From Shewanella profunda (GTDB lineage Bacteria; Pseudomonadota; Gammaproteobacteria; Enterobacterales; Shewanellaceae), in assembly GCF_023283765.1 (NCBI RefSeq), contig NZ_JAKILG010000036.1, forward strand, positions 1-51,602: a stretch of DNA of 51,602 bases. Reading direction: 5' to 3'. Below the pieces are notes generated by a model. It searched no databases. It had not been told where the DNA came from and saw only the letters and a program-made list of their open reading frames with translations. The position numbers and the translations under genes are program-made. Positions 35,222 through 43,520 of the stretch are shown piece by piece (the stretch's first letter is position 1; each line of letters starts with the position of its first letter).

Positions 35222-36463
35222 TTAAGCTGAGTTGTTCGAGGAATCAATAAGCTGGCCCAGATATAGGCTCAATAATCCATGGAGGGATTGGATATCGGCT
35301 TGGGTAACTTGTTGAATTTTATCGAGTCGATATCTTAAGGTATTACGGTGAATAAACAGGGCATTAGCGCATTGTTGTGCATCACCGAAGTGGGTGATGT
35401 AGGCGGCTAAGGTTTTACGTAATTGACCGTTCTTATCCACTTTAGCAAGTTGTTGATAAGGCGTTGCAAGTGCTTGACCGCGCCAGTCATGTTTAAGCCC
35501 TGAAAGCAGTACTTGCAGTGAGTAATCTTCGAACAGGTATTTATTACCTTCTGGATTGAGCTGCTTACCCAGTGCTAAGGTTTCCTGCGCCGTTTGATAG
35601 GAGCGTGCAATGCCGCCATTTTCCGGGAAAAAATGTCCAAGGGCGATTTTAAAGTTAAGGTTCATCTGAGCGGGCAAGCGTTGCAGCAATCGATCAATAC
35701 GTTGATTTTCAAGCTCAGGGTCCCATTGTTTTCCATCTAAAAAGGCGGGTTTTAAAATCACTAACTGCGACATTGAGGTCATGGCAATTAAGTTGCCACG
35801 ATCGGGGTATTGCAGTAAATGAAGCACTTGTTTGAGGGTTTCGCTGACCCTGTGGTTACGATCATCGATAACATTAGGTTGTACCGTATCTGCCAAGTCA
35901 ATGGAGAGGGGATCTGAGGGGCGCTTCGGTACTTTTACTGGCCTACTTTTCTCACTGATCTCAATGATGGCCGCAACCCTTGGCATACTGATATCAATAT
36001 CGAGCTGTTTTGCCCAACGATGTAACTGCCTATCATCGGTTTCTGCTTTGATAAGCTGCAGGATAAACTCTTCTCTTTGGCGGTTTTCCCATTGCAATTT
36101 ATCTTGCAGGTTGGCTTGTTCAACAATCATTTCGGCGGTCATTTTTAGTAATTCGCCGTAATGGGTTAGTTCGTTAGGATCGCCTGTTATACCGACAACA
36201 CCGATAATTTGTCCTTGATAATGCAAGGGTAAATTGATGCCGGGTTTGACACCGTGCAAACTCGCTGCAACCTCCTGACTTAATTCGACATTACGATTTT
36301 GTGCAATCGCTAATAGTGCGCCCTCGTGGATTGAGCCTATTCGCTTGGGATCGCCTGAACCTAGGATCATCCCTTGACCATTCATCACATTGATATTGTG
36401 ACCAATGATTTTCATGGTGCGACTGACAATTTGTTTGGCGATAACTGAATCGAGAAGATACAT
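35222..36463 (-). CDS. cdaR: CdaR/SdaR-type sugar diacid regulator
   Basis: This 413-residue regulator has an N-terminal sugar-diacid recognition domain (MYLLDSVIAKQIVSRTMKII, then PGINLPLHYQGQIIGVVGITG), a linker, and a C-terminal PucR-type helix-turn-helix (CANALFIHRNTLRYRLDKI). In E. coli CdaR activates glucarate, galactarate and glycerate genes. Here it sits beside the glycerate permease and kinase genes and probably controls them. It is the last gene of a leftward run following the membrane protein and the uracil-DNA-glycosylase-family gene, eight bases after the latter. Confidence 0.92.
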   Translation of the reverse strand: MYLLDSVIAKQIVSRTMKIIGHNINVMNGQGMILGSGDPKRIGSIHEGALLAIAQNRNVELSQEVAASLHGVKPGINLPLHYQGQIIGVVGITGDPNELTHYGELLKMTAEMIVEQANLQDKLQWENRQREEFILQLIKAETDDRQLHRWAKQLDIDISMPRVAAIIEISEKSRPVKVPKRPSDPLSIDLADTVQPNVIDDRNHRVSETLKQVLHLLQYPDRGNLIAMTSMSQLVILKPAFLDGKQWDPELENQRIDRLLQRLPAQMNLNFKIALGHFFPENGGIARSYQTAQETLALGKQLNPEGNKYLFEDYSLQVLLSGLKHDWRGQALATPYQQLAKVDKNGQLRKTLAAYITHFGDAQQCANALFIHRNTLRYRLDKIQQVTQADIQSLHGLLSLYLGQLIDSSNNSA

Positions 36464-36471
36464 AAAGGTGC

Positions 36472-37191
36472 CTAGTCTTGCTGCTGTAATAGGGATAAAA
36501 CCCGCGCTCTTAATCTTGGTAAATGGTTATTTTCAAACTCGGGATGTTGTTTAAGCCAACGATTATTACGCGGGCTAGGGTGGGGCAATACAATAAACTT
36601 CGGCCAAAATTGTTGCCATTGCTCGGTTGCCTGCGTCACTGTGATGGACTTTGGCTTGAGTGTGCTACTGGTTTGAGTTGCAGTACTTAAAATACCAAGT
36701 GGTGTGGCTGATACGGTTAAAGGTTCGCGGGGGAGATGATAATCGATGGCATATTGCCCTAGGATCAGTATCAACTCAATTTGTGGCATTAATGCTAATA
36801 ATTGATGATGCCAAGTGGCGGCGCATTCGGGGCGAGGTGGTTTATCCCCCAGCTTTTTACCGTTTTTCTCTATACTGCCAGGAAAGCAAAATCCCATGGG
36901 AATGATGGCAAAAAGGGCTGGATTATAGAATTGCTCCCTTGTCACATTTAACCAAGTACGCAGCCGTTCACCGCTGGCATCGTCAAAGGGAATGCCTTTA
37001 TGGTGGGTTTTAACCCCTGGTGCCTGGCCTGCAATTAAAATCCGAGCTTGGCTACTCGCCTGCAATATGGGTTTGGGTGCTAAGGGCAAATGCGCCTGAC
37101 ACTGAGTACATGCTCTTACCTTTGCCAATAATGCGGTCATGGATGCTGAGCATGGCGTATCTGTATGTGGCCCTTGAGTCGATGCTTTCAT
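36472..37191 (-). CDS. Uracil-DNA glycosylase superfamily protein
   Basis: This 239-residue protein has the UDG-fold motif GQAPGVKTHHKGIPF (about 55-69) and a late HPSPRNNRW motif typical of the superfamily, so it may remove damaged bases. CTQC near 28-31 and Cys residues at GFCFPG and PRPEC, separated by 20 residues, could bind a 4Fe-4S cluster as in family 4 enzymes; the spacing is longer than usual there. Substrate and activity are not certain. It lies six bases after the membrane protein and eight bases before cdaR. Confidence 0.8.
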   Translation of the reverse strand: MKASTQGPHTDTPCSASMTALLAKVRACTQCQAHLPLAPKPILQASSQARILIAGQAPGVKTHHKGIPFDDASGERLRTWLNVTREQFYNPALFAIIPMGFCFPGSIEKNGKKLGDKPPRPECAATWHHQLLALMPQIELILILGQYAIDYHLPREPLTVSATPLGILSTATQTSSTLKPKSITVTQATEQWQQFWPKFIVLPHPSPRNNRWLKQHPEFENNHLPRLRARVLSLLQQQD

Positions 37192-37197
37192 AGTGAT

Positions 37198-37803
37198 TTA
37201 AAGTTGAAACATCATAAATGTTTGATACAGCCAATAACCAAATAGTGCATAGCCTAACGCTAAACCAAGATAACTTAATAGCTTAGGGAGCCTGCTTGGC
37301 ATAGAGGCTAGGCAAATATGGGCAACGACAAGACTGAAAAAGGAGAGAGGCGCAATAACATAGCTTAATGCGAGGATAATGAGCGCGCCGATACTCAGTA
37401 TCCAGTCGGCATTGCGGTTAGTGACTTTGTCGATTTTATGAAGTTGTAACGGTAGCAAAATCAATCCAGTGCCGACACAGATAAAACCTAAGTTAAGGGC
37501 GAAATCGCTCCAACCTCGGTGATCATAAATGGTAAGTGCAATGGCAATAATAGGTACAAGCAGCGCGCTTAATACATGACCGTTAGTAAAACTGTCACTG
37601 CGATATTTGCCAGCCCAAAAGAATAACCCCTGTAAACATAAGTTGATTAAGGTAAAACCCCCTAAACCTAAGATGATAAACAGGCTGGCCGTGCCACCGG
37701 AGGAATCGAAGGCTAAGGCGGGTAATGGTAATAGGCTTAGCCCCAGTAAAGTGGGAAGTGATAACAACCACTGATTTTTGGAGATTGAAGAGTGAATTCG
37801 CAT
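37198..37803 (-). CDS. Integral membrane protein, unknown function
   Basis: This 201-residue protein has an N-terminal signal-like segment and about six membrane helices, with a short charged loop HKIDKVTNRNADW in the middle. I recognise no family. It starts the run membrane protein - UDG-family - cdaR, with gaps of only six and eight bases, so these three are probably co-transcribed. Confidence 0.7.
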   Translation of the reverse strand: MRIHSSISKNQWLLSLPTLLGLSLLPLPALAFDSSGGTASLFIILGLGGFTLINLCLQGLFFWAGKYRSDSFTNGHVLSALLVPIIAIALTIYDHRGWSDFALNLGFICVGTGLILLPLQLHKIDKVTNRNADWILSIGALIILALSYVIAPLSFFSLVVAHICLASMPSRLPKLLSYLGLALGYALFGYWLYQTFMMFQL

Positions 37804-37961
37804 GGGCTCAAACGATTAACCAAAAGATTGAATTAAGATCCGCTAAAGTGAGCTAAAACTCAAGGAATAAGGTTTTTATCAGCGGATTTTCACTCTAGAG
37901 TCTGATCTTATTCAAGATTTTAGCTTTTGAGGGATTTCACCAAACAGACAAAATTTTGAAC

Positions 37962-37987
37962 AAAAAGCCCGCAAGATGCGGGCTTTT
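37962..37987 (-). terminator. Rho-independent terminator of mtrCAB
   Basis: AAAAGCCCGC pairs with GCGGGCTTTT around AAGAT; the leftward transcript ends in TTTTTG. It lies about 20 bases after the mtrB stop. Confidence 0.92.
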
Positions 37988-38007
37988 GGATTTAAACATA
38001 TTGAGCG

Positions 38008-40095
38008 TTAGAGTTTGTAGCTCATGCTTAACATGATCATCTGTGCTGTGTAGTCATGGCTGTTGCTGCCAAAGCCTACGACGTTCCAGATCCCATCGAC
38101 AGCGATATCATTTGCGGCGTCATTATCCTTATAGTTCTCAACTTTATAATCAAAGCGCAACGCCATTTTCTCGGTGGCTTGATATTGAGCGTATAAGTTA
38201 ATGTTGTGAACTTTGGCAAAATAATCGCCATAGTCGCCTGTGATACCTTGTCTAACTTGAGTGTTACTGTCGGAGTCTGAATAAGTGTAATCCAACCCCA
38301 TACGTAACTTGTTCTCAAGTAAGTTGTTGTAGCTAATGCCAGCACCAACTACATCGACTCTGTCTTCAATGTATCCTGTCCAAGTTGGGGTGCTATAATT
38401 GCTGCTTCCCGCTTGCTCAGATTCAATGATTTGGTAGTTGTAGAAAGCGGTCGCCAGTAAGTCTGCGGTGATCATATAACTGACATTGGCATCATAACTG
38501 GTGTCTTTTGACTCAGTTAAACCAATAACAGTATCGGTGTAATCATCGAGTGCATAACGGGCACCTACATCAATAGTTAAGCTTTCCAATGGCGTGTGAG
38601 TGATCCGCGCTTCCACTTGGGTTCTGTCACGGTCAGCCAGATTGTACTTACGTAACAAGCTATTGGTTTCAGAGGATGTCCATTCGGAGGCTTGATACTC
38701 CGAGCCATCGCGTTGACCATAGCTGCCTTTAACCCACATGTCCCACATATCGAAGCTATTGACTCTAAAACGTGCCCAAACGATGTTCTCATCCGTGGTT
38801 TCACGGTCTTGATAATCACGCTCGTCACGTTTGAAGTCGTAACCACCATCAAGCTTCATACCTTGGGTAATACGATAATCTGCCGCCACTTTAAAGCGTT
38901 GGCTAGTGTTATCGTAAGGCGTGTTATAGGCCACTTTACCATTGACATCGTTGATGCTGATCTGCGTCCATTCTTCGATCTGGGTATTGTTATCGCGGTC
39001 GTGGTAATCATAACTACCGCTTAAGCGTAGTGAGTTGGTGACTTTGCTAACCAACTTTAAGTTTATACCCAGAAGATCAACTTTGGCATCGACAGCTTCA
39101 GTCGGTGTTTGAAAGCCGTAACCTGAGGTCACTAGAGCTTGATCTTGGCTCATTTGTCCCGCAAGAATACGGCCAGAAACCACATTGGTGCTCTGGTTGT
39201 ATTGACCCATCAGTGACACTGTGTGTGACTGGTTGTCGGGATCAAGCGCCATCGCACCAGAGGTTTGTGCGCCAAAGGTGGGATTGAAAGCACTGTCATA
39301 ATTTAACTGGTTGTACTCATTCTTGAAGATCGAGCCATTGTAGTTAAGTGCAGTAAACCAGCGCTCACCCTTGAGTTTAACCCCCGCTTCAATCGTGTCA
39401 GTGGTGTAGTCGACAGGCTCAGCTAACATCATCGATTGATTGAAGAAACTACCTGAAGCTTGTTTTAAGCCGGTTTTTTCTTCACGCATGTAGTTCACGT
39501 AAGTGCTCCACAGCGATTCGCCCTGATATTCAAAACCTAAACCCGTACGTTCACGTTTGAGTGATAGTTCGAGTGAGTTTAGGTTGTCCATCAATAACGG
39601 CATTTGACTGCTTGAACCTGCGGTAACCCAATTGTCAGGCAATGTTAAGTTGTTTCCGTCCATTCCTGAGTATGGCGTTAAGGCGCTATTAGTGTCGTAA
39701 GTCGCGATTTGACGATAGTTGACATTGACATTGTACTGGCCGAGTTTGCCTGCATTAATGTCTAAACGACCGCCATCCATGCCTAATTGATAGGCTTCGA
39801 TGCTAGCGCGATAACCATTTTCACCAATGTAGGCTAAGTCAGCATCCAATTTTCCGGCGACTTCGTTTGAGGTACCAAAGGCGTTAGCTGAGCGAATATC
39901 ATCTTCGCTGTTATAACCAACACCCACTCCTACAGTGCCGGATACGCCTGTTTCGACGACGCAGCCCTTACAGCTCCATGCGGAAAGTTTGACTTTTTCA
40001 GTGTTGGCATTAGCAACGCCATAACCATCAGCAGCGACTGCAAAACCGGTATTTGCTAATAACGCCAGAGTGATCAAATTGAGTTTAAATTTCAT
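38008..40095 (-). CDS. mtrB: MtrB, outer-membrane beta-barrel of the electron conduit
   Basis: MtrB is the barrel that holds MtrA inside the outer membrane and lets it pass electrons to MtrC outside. The 695-residue protein (S. oneidensis 697) has a signal peptide cut near FAVAA, the MtrB hallmark CKGC at Cys42 and Cys45, many alternating strands and a C-terminal MLSMSYKL ending for BAM insertion. It is the last gene of mtrCAB, 12 bases after mtrA, and has a terminator. Intact on inspection. Confidence 0.97.
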   Translation of the reverse strand: MKFKLNLITLALLANTGFAVAADGYGVANANTEKVKLSAWSCKGCVVETGVSGTVGVGVGYNSEDDIRSANAFGTSNEVAGKLDADLAYIGENGYRASIEAYQLGMDGGRLDINAGKLGQYNVNVNYRQIATYDTNSALTPYSGMDGNNLTLPDNWVTAGSSSQMPLLMDNLNSLELSLKRERTGLGFEYQGESLWSTYVNYMREEKTGLKQASGSFFNQSMMLAEPVDYTTDTIEAGVKLKGERWFTALNYNGSIFKNEYNQLNYDSAFNPTFGAQTSGAMALDPDNQSHTVSLMGQYNQSTNVVSGRILAGQMSQDQALVTSGYGFQTPTEAVDAKVDLLGINLKLVSKVTNSLRLSGSYDYHDRDNNTQIEEWTQISINDVNGKVAYNTPYDNTSQRFKVAADYRITQGMKLDGGYDFKRDERDYQDRETTDENIVWARFRVNSFDMWDMWVKGSYGQRDGSEYQASEWTSSETNSLLRKYNLADRDRTQVEARITHTPLESLTIDVGARYALDDYTDTVIGLTESKDTSYDANVSYMITADLLATAFYNYQIIESEQAGSSNYSTPTWTGYIEDRVDVVGAGISYNNLLENKLRMGLDYTYSDSDSNTQVRQGITGDYGDYFAKVHNINLYAQYQATEKMALRFDYKVENYKDNDAANDIAVDGIWNVVGFGSNSHDYTAQMIMLSMSYKL

Positions 40096-40107
40096 TTTAT
40101 CTTCCCC

Positions 40108-41109
40108 TTAGCGCTGTAATAGCTTGCCAGATGGATGGTTTGAACCATGGACCTGACTATGGCAATTTAAGCAGCTTCTTCCACCCGTAAAGGCATTGTC
40201 ACCGACGTTTGAACCTGAACCAGTGTTACCTAAGTAAGCATTGCTGGCGTGGCCATCGCTGGCATGACATTGTTGACACAACTGCGGCGCGCGGGTTTTC
40301 AGCATGGCATCATTCACACTTCCGTGAGGATTGTGGCAAGTGACGCAGTTTTCAGTAACGGGTGCATGCTCCCAAAGTTTTGGGCCGCGTTTTTCAGCGT
40401 GACAGGCATAACAGGTTTCGTTGATGCTAGGTTTGTTTAGATCGGAATCTGTCATGCTCCCATGGGGATTGTGACAATCGCTACAGGTCATTTGCGCCCA
40501 TTTTAAAGGGTGACTTGAGCGTTTATTCAGATCTGCTTTTTGCTTGGTGTGACAGCTAGTACAAACTTCCATCTCAGTGTTTTTTGCTAGCACTGGGTCT
40601 TTTGCAACATGCACTTGGTGGCAAGAAGCACAGGCAACATCGGCATTGTCATGGTGACCGCCATTCCAAGACATACGTTTGTCATCTTGGTGACAGCCCA
40701 TACACACACTGTTTTGTTTGTCGGCACTTAAGGTTGATTGCTTACCGAAAGTGATCATCGGTTCGTTACCGCCCTTATTGTGCAGCCCCATTGGACCATG
40801 GCACGCTTCACATTGTAGGCCAGCCATTGGGCTCTTAGAGGAGTCAATCGCACCGTGAACACCTTTGAAGAGGTCCATGACTTTTTCAGATTTCTTGTGA
40901 CACATCAAACAAGAATCCGCCCCTTTAGGTGAATAACTCCCCTCAGCGAACTTTTTATCTAAGGTGGCTTCGACTTGTTCTGGTGTCATTTTATCATCCC
41001 ACTTCGAGGCGTGTGCACTCGGTACGATGCATAATGACATTACTGCAGACATTGCCAGGGATATGGCGAGTGCTGGCAGTAGATTTTTCATTTTTAAGCT
41101 GTTCTTCAT
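40108..41109 (-). CDS. mtrA: MtrA, periplasmic decahaem c-type cytochrome
   Basis: MtrA receives electrons from inner-membrane CymA or periplasmic carriers and passes them through the MtrB barrel to MtrC. I count ten CXXCH haem sites, from CLMCH to CLNCH. The ATG at 41109 has a GGGAAG box seven bases upstream and gives 333 residues, the S. oneidensis length; a TTG 27 bases earlier is unlikely. The signal peptide ends in AHA near residue 34. It lies 69 bases after mtrC and 12 bases before mtrB. Confidence 0.97.
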   Translation of the reverse strand: MKNSLKMKNLLPALAISLAMSAVMSLCIVPSAHASKWDDKMTPEQVEATLDKKFAEGSYSPKGADSCLMCHKKSEKVMDLFKGVHGAIDSSKSPMAGLQCEACHGPMGLHNKGGNEPMITFGKQSTLSADKQNSVCMGCHQDDKRMSWNGGHHDNADVACASCHQVHVAKDPVLAKNTEMEVCTSCHTKQKADLNKRSSHPLKWAQMTCSDCHNPHGSMTDSDLNKPSINETCYACHAEKRGPKLWEHAPVTENCVTCHNPHGSVNDAMLKTRAPQLCQQCHASDGHASNAYLGNTGSGSNVGDNAFTGGRSCLNCHSQVHGSNHPSGKLLQR

Positions 41110-41178
41110 AATAGGCTTCCCAATTTGTCCCAACAAATTTCAAGAAAGGGGGAGTTAAACTCCCCCCGCTTGGGCAAA

Positions 41179-43125
41179 TTACATTTTCACTTGAGTGTGA
41201 TCTGTTGGAGTGGGTTTGTGACAGTAGAAACAGGTTTCTGACTGCGCCGCTTGATTTGCTTGGACATAGTCACCGTTCACAATTGCGCCCATATTTTCTA
41301 AGCCGTGACCAATGGATTCTGGCGTATGGCATGAAGTACAAGTCGCTGTAATTGGCGTGGTGTATTTACCTGCGGTTGTTGCCAGTGCGCCCTTAACCTT
41401 GAATGAATCTAAGTTGAAGTCGTTATGACATTGAGTACATTCTTTAATGACACCTTGTTCACCGTGAACAACGTGTAATTTCATCTCCAACGCACCTTTG
41501 TTGGCACCACTTGCATAGGTACCATCCGGGGTGTGACAGGCGACACAAGCATCGACACCCACAGTCATTTTGCCATTAAGCTCGCGACCTAATTGTTCTG
41601 TCATCACAAAACCAGCATGGTGGCCTTTGTGAATTTCAAAGGTGTCGCTGTGACATCCTACGCATGTATCAAATTTTACAGAATTGATATGGCGCATGCT
41701 TGGGGCATTGCCTGATTTAGTGCCAAAGGCTAACTCGGCTTTCATACTGGTCGTTGCACTATCAGCTGTACAGCTTGTTAGGCTAGAACCAGAACTACAC
41801 ATTTCTAAGCCAATAATGGTAAAGGCAGTATCTGTATCACCCGCGCCGAAAGGCAGTGCAGGGGTCGTAAATACCAGTTTACCGTCAACTAGGGTAACAC
41901 CCTCTTGCAGTACACCCTCTTTGACTAAGTCTTTAGCAATTTTAGCTTTACCACTACCTGGACTTGGGTTGTAGCCCATGATTGGGAAGTTTGGACCGAC
42001 GTTAGTGACTGTTTCTAAGCGTTTGATCTTGTCTTGAACGGTTGCTGCATCAATGGCTTTACCATCTTTATCCAAGATAGATACGGTTAAAACTGCAGTA
42101 TCGTCGGTTTGACCAACCAGTGTTGCTGTCATGCCTAACTGGGCAATAACCGCTTTTTTCTCGATGTTTTTCACCGTATGGAGTTCAGCTGTCCAAGTAC
42201 TGTTATGACAGGCGATACAGTTTGAGTTATCAAGTTGTTGTGAATGGCCTTGACCCGCAGCAAAGTCCACTGTGCTGTGGCAGCTACCACAAGAAGCTGC
42301 GGTAGGAATGCGTGACCAATTACCCCAGTCTGGCGCCGCATCATTTTCAGCGTGACAGCTTTGGCAACTTTCTAATGAGCCTAAGGTTAAATCTTTATGC
42401 TTAGCATGCACTAAGGCATTAAATTCATTACCTTGTTTAACTTTGTCAGAGGTATGGCAAGTTGCACAGTAGTTAACGTCGGAATAGGCGCCACCATGTT
42501 TCACATTGGCTAAGTCTTGGTGACAAGTGTTACAACTTTCGGTGGTAACAATCTTGCGGCTGTAAGTCGGTTGTGCACCTGTATCAGCGGCAAAATCTAC
42601 GTAGGCATTACTGTTCGGGATTAATGTACCATCGGGTAATGGCGTATTATAGGCACGGATTAACACGCGCTGTGCTAACTGGTCATTGTAAGTGATGCTT
42701 GCGTTGGCGGTCAGATTCATGTTGAAAGTATAGCTGTAGTGACCGTTTTTCTTATCAACAAAAGTGCCTGGGCAAGTCGCTGCTACATCACAGGTTTCAT
42801 CACCAAAATACTGCCACTGCGAAGCATTACCTGCACCCGTTGCACCCTGAGGGAGCAACTGTGCTGCCGCAAAGCGCATTTTTTGTAAACCGATTACGGG
42901 TAAATCATCTTCGTTAGTAACCGTAAATTCAACACTAGGTACACCGTTAGTGATGACTGATTTTTCAAAAGTAAAATTTAAGGTTTGGATCGCACCAGCG
43001 GGCTCGCCACCAGGTTCACCGGGAGTACCATCATTACCATCGCTGCCACCACAGCCCACTAAGGCCATAGAGACTGCACTTGCTGCTAACAGCAGTGCGA
43101 TTTTAGATTTATATGCGTTCATCAT
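41179..43125 (-). CDS. mtrC: MtrC, outer-surface decahaem lipoprotein cytochrome
   Basis: MtrC is the cell-surface terminal reductase for iron and manganese oxides and flavins, docked on MtrAB. Ten CXXCH motifs are present: five before and five after the central beta domain. The lipobox MALVGC places the lipidated Cys at 25. The CX8C pair CSSGSSLTSC in domain III matches the redox-active disulphide known in MtrC and MtrF. An extra CX5C in domain I (CDVAATC) is also seen. The ATGATG start at 43125 follows AGGGAA; 648 residues against 671 in S. oneidensis. Its promoter region lies in the gap to undA. Confidence 0.96.
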   Translation of the reverse strand: MMNAYKSKIALLLAASAVSMALVGCGGSDGNDGTPGEPGGEPAGAIQTLNFTFEKSVITNGVPSVEFTVTNEDDLPVIGLQKMRFAAAQLLPQGATGAGNASQWQYFGDETCDVAATCPGTFVDKKNGHYSYTFNMNLTANASITYNDQLAQRVLIRAYNTPLPDGTLIPNSNAYVDFAADTGAQPTYSRKIVTTESCNTCHQDLANVKHGGAYSDVNYCATCHTSDKVKQGNEFNALVHAKHKDLTLGSLESCQSCHAENDAAPDWGNWSRIPTAASCGSCHSTVDFAAGQGHSQQLDNSNCIACHNSTWTAELHTVKNIEKKAVIAQLGMTATLVGQTDDTAVLTVSILDKDGKAIDAATVQDKIKRLETVTNVGPNFPIMGYNPSPGSGKAKIAKDLVKEGVLQEGVTLVDGKLVFTTPALPFGAGDTDTAFTIIGLEMCSSGSSLTSCTADSATTSMKAELAFGTKSGNAPSMRHINSVKFDTCVGCHSDTFEIHKGHHAGFVMTEQLGRELNGKMTVGVDACVACHTPDGTYASGANKGALEMKLHVVHGEQGVIKECTQCHNDFNLDSFKVKGALATTAGKYTTPITATCTSCHTPESIGHGLENMGAIVNGDYVQANQAAQSETCFYCHKPTPTDHTQVKM

Positions 43126-43250
43126 TTTTTCCCTGCATAGGTTTGGCATTGCTTAAACGTTTATATTCTAGCTCATACAGATTCTATGCCTGTGTTTTTT
43201 AATAACTAGAAACGACTTAAGTTAATGCTGGAAATAGAATTCCCCAACGA

Positions 43251-43334
43251 AAGGCTAACCTAACATGCCGTTAAAATCTCCAAGGCCTTTGCTAATGTGT
43301 GACTTGGATCTTTCTATTTCTAAATAGGTAGTTA
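43251..43334 (-). promoter_or_regulatory. mtrC upstream region with blocks shared with undA
   Basis: The gap 43126-43456 is non-coding and must contain the mtrC promoter. Shared with the undA upstream region, in the same order, are AAGGCTAAC (43251), TAATGTG (43293), GATCT (43307), CTATTTCT (43314) and AGGTAGTTA (43326). A CRP-like half-site TGTGA lies at 43298-43302, followed by a poor second half. CRP is known to activate mtrCAB in S. oneidensis. Exact start sites were not determined. Confidence 0.55.
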
Positions 43335-43454
43335 AACCTAAGGGGGAAATTAAATTTAGATTAAAAAAACAGCGAACTTAACAGAGAGAATTGGCAGTGA
43401 ATTACTGATGTTTTAGCGTGTATTTGGACAATTTAAATGAAGTGATTTTTGCAT

Positions 43455-43486
43455 AAAAAATCCCCTCACCGTAGTGAGGGGATTTT
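43455..43486 (-). terminator. Rho-independent terminator of undA
   Basis: AAAATCCCCTCAC pairs with GTGAGGGGATTTT around CGTA, and the leftward transcript runs into T residues. It shows that undA is transcribed apart from mtrCAB. Confidence 0.95.
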
Positions 43487-43520
43487 GAAAGTTAATTATC
43501 AGTCAGTAATTAAAGGAATA